Shown one piece after another: positions 32,208 to 39,689 of a DNA stretch of 39,765 bases (positions are counted from its first letter, which is position 1; each line of letters starts with the position of its first letter). This DNA is from Mesorhizobium sp. B2-4-3. Lineage in GTDB: Bacteria > Pseudomonadota > Alphaproteobacteria > Rhizobiales > Rhizobiaceae. Made by a program: the position numbers and the translations under genes. The notes beneath the pieces were generated by a model. That model did not search any database. It was not told the origin of the DNA and was given only the letters and a program-made list of their open reading frames with translations. The DNA lies in NCBI RefSeq assembly GCF_006442815.1, contig NZ_VFVL01000044.1, positions 1 through 39,765 of the forward strand, in the 5' to 3' direction.

Positions 32208-32771
32208 TCAGGCGGCCGGCGGACCCGGGTCGTCGAACCCGGCGTCGAAGGCCGCCGCAACCTTGTTGCGAGGCTCGTCACGCGGTTCATCGGAACGATG
32301 GACGACGCGCAGGCCCGGTTCGCCCGGCCGTCGCGATTCCGAGGCCGCAATTCCCGCCAGCTTCAGCCTCTCGCGCCTTGCGGCTTCCGGTTGATAGACA
32401 ACCTCTTGCACGGTCAGCGTTTCCAGGCGGCCGTCCGCTGTAGGAATCGATATCGACTGGCCCTCGGCCAGACCGAGCAACGCCAGGCCGCGCGCATTGG
32501 TGATCGGCAACAGCATGCCAACCAGGCCGCGCATCTGGTCATGTGCGACGATGCGGGTTTCGGCAGGGCCGTCGTTTATCCGATAGGCCACGCGGCTGCT
32601 GAGCGTCACGACGTTTGCCGGGATGTCATCCCGAAACATTACGACAGCGCTCGAAATCTTTCGTTGGAGAACAGCCCAGAAGGTGTCGTCGCGCACTGGA
32701 TGGCGCTCCCGTATGACCTCGAGAATTGTGTAGTCCTTGGTGGTCAGTTGGCAGCTATCGGTAATGGACAT
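32208..32771 (-). CDS. GreA C-terminal/Rnk-like protein, paralogue 2
   Basis: A 187-residue protein. Residues about 20-130 resemble Rnk and the C-terminal domain of the GreA/GreB elongation factors: VVTLSSRVAYRINDGPAETRIV and MLLPITNARGLALLGLAEGQSISIPTADG. The coiled coil of Gre factors is absent, so any binding to RNA polymerase would be non-cleaving. A 55-residue Arg/Glu-rich tail follows, unlike standard Rnk. GGAG lies 7 bases before the ATG. It follows the other Rnk gene in the same direction after 160 bases containing a strong hairpin. Confidence 0.8.
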   Translation of the reverse strand: MSITDSCQLTTKDYTILEVIRERHPVRDDTFWAVLQRKISSAVVMFRDDIPANVVTLSSRVAYRINDGPAETRIVAHDQMRGLVGMLLPITNARGLALLGLAEGQSISIPTADGRLETLTVQEVVYQPEAARRERLKLAGIAASESRRPGEPGLRVVHRSDEPRDEPRNKVAAAFDAGFDDPGPPAA

Positions 32772-32841
32772 GAAATGTCTCCAGCCGGGCCAGTGAAGGG
32801 CGATCCGGCAACAAGCAATTGATCGGGTGATGTGGAAAGAT

Positions 32842-32873
32842 ACCCCTGCGCCGGACCAGGCCGGCCCAGGGGT
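32842..32873. other. Strong stem-loop between the two Rnk-like genes
   Basis: ACCCCTG (32842-32848) and CAGGGGT (32867-32873) pair, and inside them GCCGG (32850-32854) and CCGGC (32861-32865) pair again around ACCAGG, with one C-C mismatch. This 12-bp stem has no clear T-run after it on the minus strand, so it is a Rho-dependent or partial terminator, or an mRNA-stabilising hairpin. Confidence 0.55.
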
Positions 32874-32931
32874 CAGACTCCCGCGATCAGACTGCCTGCG
32901 TGATTGAGGAGACGGAAGGAGACGCCCATGT

Positions 32932-33411
32932 CTAGAGGCTCGCCGCGACCGCTGGAGACGCAGGTGCGAGGCGTTCGGCGCCATCGACGTCCTTCGCGCT
33001 GGGTTTGCTCACACCAAGCACCAGCAGTTCATGCCTGCGTCCGTCTCGTGCGGTCCAAATGATAGACTGTCCGGCCGATAGGCCGATTAGGGCCGTGCCG
33101 ATCGGCGTCAGGATTGAAACCTTGCCTGCCGAAATGTCCGCTTCGCCCGGATAAACCAGCGTGACCGTTTTTCGATCGCCGGAGTCGGGCTTGAACGTCA
33201 CGGTCGAGCCCATCCGGACAGTGCCAGAGGAGACCCAGCCATCGCCGACGACGCGCGCACGCTCGAGTTCGGCAAGGAGTTCGTCAGACGCTTCCGGGCT
33301 TCGTGCGGCAAACGTGCTCGCAAGCGCTGATAAACGCGCATGGTCGGACTGCGAGATCCGGATGGCCGGCTTACGCCGGGTTTTTGTGTTGTGCAGCATT
33401 TGAATTCTCAT
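32932..33411 (-). CDS. rnk: Rnk-family nucleoside diphosphate kinase regulator
   Basis: A 159-residue Rnk-type protein. After RRKPAIRISQSDHARLSALA at the N terminus comes the FK506-binding-like Gre C-terminal fold: GSTVTFKPDSGDRKTVTLVYPGEADISAGKVSILTPIGTALIGLSAGQSI. Rnk proteins bind RNA polymerase and, in Pseudomonas, affect nucleoside diphosphate kinase levels; the role in rhizobia is unproven. The start may be the ATG at 33411 or the one four codons later at 33399; neither has a strong ribosome binding site. Confidence 0.88.
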   Translation of the reverse strand: MRIQMLHNTKTRRKPAIRISQSDHARLSALASTFAARSPEASDELLAELERARVVGDGWVSSGTVRMGSTVTFKPDSGDRKTVTLVYPGEADISAGKVSILTPIGTALIGLSAGQSIIWTARDGRRHELLVLGVSKPSAKDVDGAERLAPASPAVAASL

Positions 33412-33709
33412 AATTTTCTAGTGAGCCAGCCGCCATCAAGGTGGCGGTAACTGGCCAAATCGGGGAAGTTATTTTGCTTGAAGCGGCGATGCGCGAGCGC
33501 GTGCCAGCCCTGCCGATCACCCCATGTCAATGGAAGTCATGCCCCTCGGCTCGGGGCACATGGCGGCCGAGCCGGGGGTTAAGATCCCGCGATGGGGCAA
33601 ACCCGGAAAAGAAAATCGCAAAGAATTTTAGCAGCGGCGTTCATAAGCACATAGTTGGGGAAGTAATCCTGGAAGTCAAGGCAACCACCTCAGCGGAGCG
33701 AGCGTTGAG
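33412..33709. other. Gene-free stretch with two hairpins
   Basis: No convincing gene is visible in these 298 bases. CCGCCA (33430-33435) and TGGCGG (33442-33447) form one stem, and CGGCTCGG (33547-33554) with CCGAGCCG (33567-33574) another. GGGGAAGT followed by TAT or AAT occurs twice (near 33464 and 33657). It probably contains the promoter of the rnk gene, but no standard promoter could be identified. Confidence 0.4.
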
Positions 33710-33916
33710 CTATTCGAAGCGAGCGCCGAGCAACGTGTTTATCACCAGTTCTCTTCCAGTCCTGTTTATGCCGGTCCCGTGAGGTCTCTCTTCCGCCAGC
33801 CCGAGGAAGATTAGGCGTTCGGCCAATGCATTCGATAGAGCCGGGTAGGGTCCGCGATTCATGCGCTTAAGCGCTGTCTGCTCTTCCTCAGTGAGATCAG
33901 CCCACGCAACCTTCAT
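33710..33916 (-). CDS. Small hypothetical protein (68 aa)
   Basis: A 68-residue soluble protein without membrane segments. AGGAGAG lies 4 bases before the ATG, a strong ribosome binding site, which argues that it is real. The sequence, with LTEEEQTALKRMNRGPYPALS and LAERLIFLGLAEERPHGTGI, has the look of a small winged-helix-like fold, but I do not recognise a characterised family. It lies between the rnk gene and the XRE-like gene, all on the same strand. Confidence 0.65.
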   Translation of the reverse strand: MKVAWADLTEEEQTALKRMNRGPYPALSNALAERLIFLGLAEERPHGTGINRTGRELVINTLLGARFE

Positions 33917-34016
33917 GACCCTCTCCTAGCTTGCACCTGGTCAGCAACCGCGGGATTCTGAAATTGTCCGTCGAGGGGCTGGGATCGTGAATTGATCGGT
34001 CCTCCGAGGCCTGAGC

Positions 34017-34316
34017 TTATGGAACGGCATCCGTTCCAACGATACCGCCCTCATTCTCCAGGACGCCGATCCGCCTGACCTCCGAGCGGTTGAGTTTCAG
34101 GCGAACGCCGATACCGCCGCCGTTCTCGGCAATGAAAACAGCGCCGGCCTTTTCGAGCGTGGTTTGGAGCGTGTTGCAGATTTCCCGGTCGGGGAGGGTG
34201 ATCCGCCGCTCGAATTCTTCGATGACCAGCGTGTCCACACCTGAATTGCTGGCGAGCTTTTCACGGGTCCATTCGACCAGCGCGCGAGCGGCGCGGCATT
34301 GGGCACCAGTGATCAT
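34017..34316 (-). CDS. XRE-like helix-turn-helix protein
   Basis: A 99-residue protein beginning ITGAQCRAARALVEWTREKLA, the usual opening of short XRE regulators of rhizobia, followed by SGVDTLVIEEFERRITLPDREICNTLQTTLEKAGAVFI and a C-terminal ENGGGIGVRLK motif. The recognition helix is somewhat divergent (SGVDTLVIEEFE). The frame stays open upstream to 34637, but the ATG at 34316 fits the family and GGGGGA lies 8 bases before it. The last codons contain the palindrome GGAACGG-CAT-CCGTTCC (34021-34037), which may act as a terminator hairpin. Confidence 0.75.
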   Translation of the reverse strand: MITGAQCRAARALVEWTREKLASNSGVDTLVIEEFERRITLPDREICNTLQTTLEKAGAVFIAENGGGIGVRLKLNRSEVRRIGVLENEGGIVGTDAVP

Positions 34317-34469
34317 TGTAAGATCCCCCGTTTCAAACGCTTTCCGGAGCCGTCGGCAGAAAACCATTACACTCTCGCGCTGCGGCTCAACCTCCAAGAA
34401 TGGATATCGAGTACGAAAAAGGGAAGGGCCGATGCCACTCCTCAGGTATGAAATTATGATGCAAGGAAG

Positions 34470-34515
34470 TTGCGTTAAAGCCGCAATAAATTTCGTTTGT
34501 GTTGCATAAACGAAA
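34470..34515. promoter_or_regulatory. AT-rich operator-like palindromes in the XRE/CBS divergent space
   Basis: Two inverted repeats lie next to each other: TTGCG-N7-CGCAA (34470-34486) and TTTCGTTT-N9-AAACGAAA (34491-34515). They are in the most AT-rich part of the 366-base space between the divergent XRE-like and CBS-BON genes (34317-34682), otherwise without visible features. A regulator such as the XRE protein may bind here; that is inference. No TTGAT-N4-ATCAA (FNR/FixK) box was found. Confidence 0.45.
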
Positions 34516-34682
34516 AGGGGAAGCTTTCGCCACGGCTTGGCGGTCAGCGCCGACGGTTCAAATCGGGAAAGTGCGAAGTCTTGGCAAAGGCGCGATGAGG
34601 CGCGCAGACCATGGATAGGTCCAAAAGCAATAGCCACCAGGTACTTTCGTGGCCTGGCGTTCGGCCTCCCGACAGAGCACGG

Positions 34683-35384
34683 ATGCTGGTTGCAATGGAT
34701 ATCATGAGGTCACCGGTCGTGGCGGTCGGGCCAGACAGCACACTGGACGAAGCGTGCGACCTTCTTGTCACGCGCGGTTTGAGCGCGGTCGCGGTGATCG
34801 ACCGGGGCGTGATGCTCGGCACCGTAGGCGAGGAGGACTTGGTCCACAGGGCGGAAATAGGGACGGCCGCGCCGCGGCGTTCCTGGTGGTTCCATCTCTT
34901 CGGCCGTAACACGGCGCTCGCGGCGGACTATTTGAAGTCGCACTCCGCCCATGTGACCGACGTCATGACCAGGCAGGTGATCACCGTTTCACCGTGCACC
35001 CCGATCGACGAAATCGCGGCGCTGCTTGAAGTCAATCGCACTCGGCGCGTCTTCGTCGTCAGCGGCGAACGCGCCGTGGGGGTTGTCGCCCGGGCAGACT
35101 TGGTGCGCGCGCTGGCGTCCGCCAGGCAAAACCTGCCTCGCCCGGTCTCGTTCCACGACGATGCCAGCATCAGGCGCGAAATTGTCGGCGCCCTGCGGTC
35201 CGAGGCGTGGCCGTCGATCGGAGCAGCTGACGTGAGCGTGACAAACGGGGTGGTCACCTTATGGGGTGGCTATCTATCGGAACAGGAACGGAAGGCATCG
35301 CTGGTTCTAGCCGAAAACACGGCCGGAGTTCGGGCTGTGGATGATCACCGCGTCCCCCTCGACATTGCCTATGCGATGGTTTGA
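34683..35384 (+). CDS. CBS-pair and BON domain protein
   Basis: A 233-residue protein with two CBS domains (about residues 5-65 and 85-145), each starting with a DIMRSPVVAVGPDSTLDEA or DVMTRQVITVSPCTPIDEI unit, and a C-terminal BON domain (about 160-228, with SIGAADVSVTNGVVTLWGGYLSEQER). CBS pairs sense adenine nucleotides; BON domains bind membranes or phospholipids. Such proteins often belong to stress or low-oxygen responses in rhizobia. The start is uncertain: the ATG at 34611 would add 24 residues and has GAGG 10 bases upstream. The hemoglobin gene begins 21 bases after the stop. Confidence 0.88.
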   Translation: MLVAMDIMRSPVVAVGPDSTLDEACDLLVTRGLSAVAVIDRGVMLGTVGEEDLVHRAEIGTAAPRRSWWFHLFGRNTALAADYLKSHSAHVTDVMTRQVITVSPCTPIDEIAALLEVNRTRRVFVVSGERAVGVVARADLVRALASARQNLPRPVSFHDDASIRREIVGALRSEAWPSIGAADVSVTNGVVTLWGGYLSEQERKASLVLAENTAGVRAVDDHRVPLDIAYAMV

Positions 35385-35405
35385 GGCGGGACCGGGGCCG
35401 AACCA

Positions 35406-35816
35406 ATGAGCATCGACGTGAAGGACACTTCCCCGGTTTCCGAACAGCAAATCCGTCAGCGCGTGGACCTGTTCTACGACAAGGCGCGCGCCGATCCTGA
35501 TCTCGGTCCGAGTTTCGAGCGCGTTATCCGGGACGAATGGGGGCCGCATTTGCAGAAGATGTACGACTTCTGGTCCTCGGTGAGGCTGGCCACGGGGCGG
35601 TACAAGGGTCAACCTGTCGTGATCCACAAACGCATCGAAGGCTTGGAGGTCGAGCTTTTCGATCGCTGGCTCGCTTTGTTCGGCGAAAGTTGCGCCGACG
35701 TGCTGGACGCCGAGACAGCGGGCCTGTTCTGGCGCAAGGCCGTTCGTATCGCTGAAAGCCTCAAGCTTGCTTTGTTTTACCGTCCAGACCAGCCATGGCC
35801 GACAGGCGCCGCATGA
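35406..35816 (+). CDS. Group III truncated hemoglobin
   Basis: A 136-residue small globin. The pattern of group III (TrHbP-type) is present: RQRVDLFYDKARADPDLGPSFERVI, WGPHLQKMYDFWSSVRLATGRYKGQPVVIHKRI with the heme-contact Trp and the proximal His, and FWRKAVRIAESLKLALF. Globins of this group bind oxygen or nitric oxide and may serve peroxide or NO chemistry; no physiological role is settled. Its TGA stop overlaps the ferredoxin start (ATGA), so the two proteins are likely made together. Confidence 0.9.
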   Translation: MSIDVKDTSPVSEQQIRQRVDLFYDKARADPDLGPSFERVIRDEWGPHLQKMYDFWSSVRLATGRYKGQPVVIHKRIEGLEVELFDRWLALFGESCADVLDAETAGLFWRKAVRIAESLKLALFYRPDQPWPTGAA

Positions 35817-36154
35817 CGTTCGTGGTCACCGACAACTGCATCAAATGCAAATACATGGACTGCGTAGAGGTCTGCCCCGTCGACTGTTTCTACGAGGGCG
35901 AGAACATGCTCGTCATACATCCCGACGAATGCATCGATTGCGGCGTCTGCGAACCCGAGTGTCCCGCCAAAGCGATCTTTCCCGACACCGCGCCCGACCT
36001 TCAGGATTGGCTGCTGCTGAACGCCGAATACGCGTCGTTGTGGCCGAACATCACGACGAAGCGCGATCCTCCCGCGGATGCGAAAACCTTCGACGGCGAA
36101 ACGGACAAGTTTCCCCGATACTTCTCCTCCAATCCAGGGCAGGGGGACGGATGA
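35813..36154 (+). CDS. fdxA: Seven-iron ferredoxin FdxA
   Basis: A 113-residue ferredoxin of the Azotobacter FdI type, with one [3Fe-4S] and one [4Fe-4S] cluster. Cysteines lie at 9, 12, 17, 21, 25 and 40, 43, 46, 50 in the patterns NCIKCKYMDCVEVCPVDCF and ECIDCGVCEPECP; the C-terminal half (LLLNAEYASLWPNITTK) is also characteristic. It carries electrons at low potential to partners such as a hemoglobin reductase, but no reductase is nearby. Start and stop overlap the flanking genes by ATGA. Confidence 0.95.
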   Translation: MTFVVTDNCIKCKYMDCVEVCPVDCFYEGENMLVIHPDECIDCGVCEPECPAKAIFPDTAPDLQDWLLLNAEYASLWPNITTKRDPPADAKTFDGETDKFPRYFSSNPGQGDG

Positions 36155-38169
36155 ACGCGACCATCGGACACGCCTTTCCGCTTTATCTCGGTATCGATAC
36201 AGGTGGCACCTACACGGACGCCGTCCTGTGGTCCGAAGCCGCTGGCATCGTTGCAAAGGCCAAGTCGCTGACGACCCGGCACGATCTCGCCCAAGGCATC
36301 GCCGGTGCTGTCGACACTGTCCTTGACAAGGCGGCCATCTCTCCCGCCGCGGTCAAGCTGGTGTCGATGTCGACGACGCTCGCCACCAACGCACTTATCG
36401 AAGGGCAGGGCGGGCGAGTCGCCCTGGTGATGGTCGGCTTCGCCGAGGCCGACCTCGCCCGCAGCGGTTTGTCGGAGGCGCTGGGCTTCGATCCCGTTGT
36501 CTTTTGCCCAGGCGGGCATGACGTCCATGGCGAACCGCGTACCCTTGCGTTGGACGCCCTGGCGGAAGCGTTGCCCAGGCTTGCCGACACCGTTTCCGGG
36601 GTCGCCGTGGCGTCCTATTTCGCGGTTCGTAATCCCGAACACGAGATCGCGGCGCGCGAACTCATCCGGGAGCGCACCGGGCTTCCTGTAACCTGTTCGC
36701 ATGAACTGTCGTCCAAACTTGGCGGTCCTCGACGCGCGCTGACGACGCTTCTCAACGCCCGCCTCATCTCGATGATCGACCGCCTTATCGATGCCACCGA
36801 AGGCTTCCTCCAAAAGCGCGGCATAGCGGCGCCGCTGATGATGGTGCGCGGCGACGGCACGTTGGTCACAACCAAGTTTGCCCGTGCCCGGCCGATCGAG
36901 ACCATTCTTTCCGGCCCGGCGGCCAGCCTGGTCGGCGCCCGCTATCTGACGGAGCTCGACGATGCGGTGATTTCCGACATCGGCGGTACGACCACCGATA
37001 TCGCCGTACTGGAAGGCGGCCGCCTGCGGCTCGATCCCGAAGGCGCGACCGTCGGCGGTCAGCGCACCATGGTCGAGGCTGTCGCCATGCGCACCTTCGG
37101 CCTCGGCGGAGACTCGGAAGTTTCGCTTCAGGAGAGGTCGTTGACTTCGGCGATCGTGCTTGGGCCACGCCGGCTCGTGCCGCTGGCGCTGGCCGCCATG
37201 GAGCATGGCGATGCCGCGCGCAAGGATCTGCAGCGCCAATTGCTCAAGCCCAACACCAGTCGGCTGGATGGCCGTTTTGCCTTCCGCACGGGGGTTCCCG
37301 ACCGTCTCGCTGTTGGCCTGACGATCACGGAGGCACGGCTCTACGCCAGCATTTCGGCAATTCCCGCCGCGCTCGATGACTTGCTCATGTCGACCTCACA
37401 GGTGGCGACGCTCAATCGCCTGGTCGCGCGAGGGCTGGTGCAAATCGTCGGCTTCACACCGTCCGATGCGGCCCATGTGCTCGGCCGACAAGCCAACTGG
37501 GATCCTGTCGCGGCCCGGTTGGGCGCAGAGCTATTTGCGCGCAGGCGCGATGGCCAGGGGCATCATATCGCGAAAGACGCGGACACTTTTTCCGAGATGG
37601 TTCTTGGCTGCGTTACCCGACGTTCGGCCGAAGCCGTACTGGAAACCGTCTTTGCCGAGGACGGGCTGGACGGCGGCGTTTCCGTTGCCAATCCGCTAGT
37701 CCAGAGGGCGGTTCGCCGGCGCGGCGGGATGGCGCGGCTGTCGATCGAGCTCGACCGGCCGGTGATTGGCCTCGGGGCGTCCGCGTCGCTCCACTATGCT
37801 GGCCTGCCGCCCCTGATCGGCAATGACTGCCATATCGCCGAACACGCCGACGTGGCAAATGCGCTGGGCGCGGTCGTCGGGCAGGTCCGCATGTCCGCGG
37901 AGGCTCGCGTCAGCCAGCCGGAGATCGGGCTCTTCCGTCTGAATTCCGGCGAGCGGCTTGACGACTTCGATACCGAGGACGAAGCGATGGCCGCCGCCGA
38001 AGCCCATGTTCGCTTCCTGGCGACAAGCCTTGCCGAGCGTGCTGGGACCGATCAGGCCCGGATCGAGACCGCACGGCAGATCAAGGTGGCGACGATCGAG
38101 GGCGAACGCAGTTTCGTCGAAGCCATAGTCGTTGCGACTGCCACGGGACGGCCGCGCATCGCTTCGTGA
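36151..38169 (+). CDS. HyuA/oxoprolinase-type ATPase (hydantoinase A family)
   Basis: A 672-residue protein of the ATP-dependent hydantoinase/oxoprolinase A family with an actin-like ATPase core. The N-terminal LYLGIDTGGTYTDAVL is phosphate loop 1, VISDIGGTTTDIAVLEGG (about 273-290) loop 2, and LGGDSEV follows. Such subunits usually pair with a HyuB protein to open cyclic amides or carboxylate ketones at the cost of ATP; no HyuB is adjacent here. GGGGGA lies just before the ATG, which overlaps the ferredoxin stop. Its function with the globin and ferredoxin is unknown. Confidence 0.88.
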   Translation: MNATIGHAFPLYLGIDTGGTYTDAVLWSEAAGIVAKAKSLTTRHDLAQGIAGAVDTVLDKAAISPAAVKLVSMSTTLATNALIEGQGGRVALVMVGFAEADLARSGLSEALGFDPVVFCPGGHDVHGEPRTLALDALAEALPRLADTVSGVAVASYFAVRNPEHEIAARELIRERTGLPVTCSHELSSKLGGPRRALTTLLNARLISMIDRLIDATEGFLQKRGIAAPLMMVRGDGTLVTTKFARARPIETILSGPAASLVGARYLTELDDAVISDIGGTTTDIAVLEGGRLRLDPEGATVGGQRTMVEAVAMRTFGLGGDSEVSLQERSLTSAIVLGPRRLVPLALAAMEHGDAARKDLQRQLLKPNTSRLDGRFAFRTGVPDRLAVGLTITEARLYASISAIPAALDDLLMSTSQVATLNRLVARGLVQIVGFTPSDAAHVLGRQANWDPVAARLGAELFARRRDGQGHHIAKDADTFSEMVLGCVTRRSAEAVLETVFAEDGLDGGVSVANPLVQRAVRRRGGMARLSIELDRPVIGLGASASLHYAGLPPLIGNDCHIAEHADVANALGAVVGQVRMSAEARVSQPEIGLFRLNSGERLDDFDTEDEAMAAAEAHVRFLATSLAERAGTDQARIETARQIKVATIEGERSFVEAIVVATATGRPRIAS

Positions 38170-38235
38170 TGCCCTCTTAAGAGCTGGACCGCTCTGGACG
38201 GTTAGCGAGCAGCATGGTGCAAGGCGCCCAGGATG

Positions 38236-38271
38236 GTTCCTGTGCCGTAGGGCGATTCCTACAACAGGAAC
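38236..38271. terminator. Stem-loop downstream of the HyuA-like gene
   Basis: GTTCCTGT (38236-38243) pairs with ACAGGAAC (38264-38271), and inside GTAGG pairs with CCTAC around GCGATT. The long interrupted stem lies 66 bases after the operon's last stop. No T-run follows, so Rho dependence or an mRNA-end stabiliser is more likely than a classical terminator. The rest of 38170-38328 shows nothing recognisable. Confidence 0.5.
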
Positions 38272-38328
38272 GGCGCAAACACGATGATTCTGACGATAGT
38301 TGACCGCTGCTGGACCCGGTCCAAGAAA

Positions 38329-39669
38329 GGTTGTGTGCGTCAAGTTCTGCAAAAAGGGGCGGCCATGAGGCTGATCATGCGGCTTGGCGCAGAGCGAGCT
38401 TCTTGTGCTCGCGCAGGTCGTCCATGTTGATGTAGCGGTTGGCCTCCATCCAGTTTTCGTTGGTTTCGACGGCCAGCGCCCTGACCAGGCGCAGGCAGCT
38501 TTCGGCGTTGGGAAAGATGCGCACGACATAGGTGCGGCGCCTGCTCTCTTCGTTGAGGCGTTCCAGCATGTTGGTCGACTTCAGGTGCTTGTGGTGCTGA
38601 CGCGGCAGGCGAAAGAAGGTCAGCGTGCGCTCGATGGTCTCCTCCACCCACGTCGTCAGTCGCGGATAGCGGCCCGACCATTTGGCCAGCCATGCGGCGA
38701 GATCGGCCTTGGCCTCGGCGAGATCGCGCCGGTCGTAGAGCCATCTGAGCTCCTGCAGGCAATCGTCGCCATGCTTCCTAGGCAGGTGATCGAGCGCATT
38801 CCTGAGGAAGTGCACGTAGCAGCGCTGCCAGGCGGCTTCCGGGATCACCTCGCCGATCGCCGCGACCAGGCCGGCATGGTCGTCGGACACGACCAGTTCG
38901 ACGCCCCTGAGGCCGCGCGCCTTCAGCGCGACGAGGAAGTCCTTCCAGGCCGAGCGGCTCTCGCGATTGGCCATCTCCACGGCCAGGATCTGGCGCCGCC
39001 CGTCCCAGTCGATGCCGACCGCGATCAGCACCGCCTGGCTCATGACGATGCCGGCCTCGCGCACCTTCTCGTAGCGGGCATCGAGGATGAGGTAGGCAAA
39101 GGGCTCTTGAAGCGGGCGCTCGGCAAAGGCCTTCAGGCTCTCGTCCAGGCGCTTGTTGATGGCCGAGATCGACGAGGCCGAGAAGGCATGCCCGCACAGC
39201 TCCTCGGTGATTGCCTTGACCTTGCGGGTCGACACGCCCTGCACATACATCTCCGCAAGCGTCGCCACCAAGGCCCGCTCGGAACGCTGGTAGCGCTCGA
39301 ACAGCTCGGTGGAGAAGCGCCCCTGCCGGTCCTGCGGAACCCGCAGTTCCAGCTTGCCGACACGGGTGACAAGCGTGCGGCCGTAGTAACCCGAGCGATA
39401 GCCGAGACGCTCCGGCGTGCGCTCGCTCTTCGAAGCACCCAGCGCCTCGTCCATCTCGGCCTCGAGGACCTCCTGCATCACCGCGCGGATCACTTCGTGC
39501 AGCCCAGCCGGGTTCGAAAGCAGAATGTCTTTGACGGCAGCTATGGCGGATTTATCTTCAGTCTTGGTCATGGCGGCGTTCCTTCGCGGGAATCAGGTGA
39601 CGTTGAACATCACCAGCCTGCCATGACCGCCCTCTCTCAGCGAATTTGCAGAACTCTCAGCACACTACC
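38329..39669. mobile_element. IS256-family insertion sequence
   Basis: A complete element of about 1.34 kb with one transposase gene. The imperfect terminal inverted repeats are at 38333-38353 and 39645-39665: both read GTGTGC, four differing bases, then AGTTCTGCAAA (17 of 21 equal). GGT plus one base precedes each, so the true ends may lie at 38329 and 39669. The 8-9 bases flanking the two ends do not match, so no target-site duplication is visible. Confidence 0.85.
38375..39571 (-). CDS. IS256-family transposase
   Basis: A 398-residue transposase of the IS256 (Mutator-like) family, apparently complete. The family signature is seen in the first part (MDEALGASKSERTPERLGYRSGYYGRTLVTRVG). The DDE triad is visible: Asp164 in LILDARYEKV, Asp near 230 in VVSDDHAGL and Glu near 337 in NMLERLNEE, with CYVHFLRNAL between. 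AAGGAA lies 7 bases before the ATG. It is read leftward and fills the element. Confidence 0.97.
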   Translation of the reverse strand: MTKTEDKSAIAAVKDILLSNPAGLHEVIRAVMQEVLEAEMDEALGASKSERTPERLGYRSGYYGRTLVTRVGKLELRVPQDRQGRFSTELFERYQRSERALVATLAEMYVQGVSTRKVKAITEELCGHAFSASSISAINKRLDESLKAFAERPLQEPFAYLILDARYEKVREAGIVMSQAVLIAVGIDWDGRRQILAVEMANRESRSAWKDFLVALKARGLRGVELVVSDDHAGLVAAIGEVIPEAAWQRCYVHFLRNALDHLPRKHGDDCLQELRWLYDRRDLAEAKADLAAWLAKWSGRYPRLTTWVEETIERTLTFFRLPRQHHKHLKSTNMLERLNEESRRRTYVVRIFPNAESCLRLVRALAVETNENWMEANRYINMDDLREHKKLALRQAA

Positions 39670-39689
39670 CCAGCGACTGACGTGCGCAA

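Noticed and set aside
32816..32835. TTGATCGGGTGATG as an FNR/FixK box near the Rnk genes
   Set aside because: Only the first half-site fits TTGAT-N4-ATCAA; the second half does not match.
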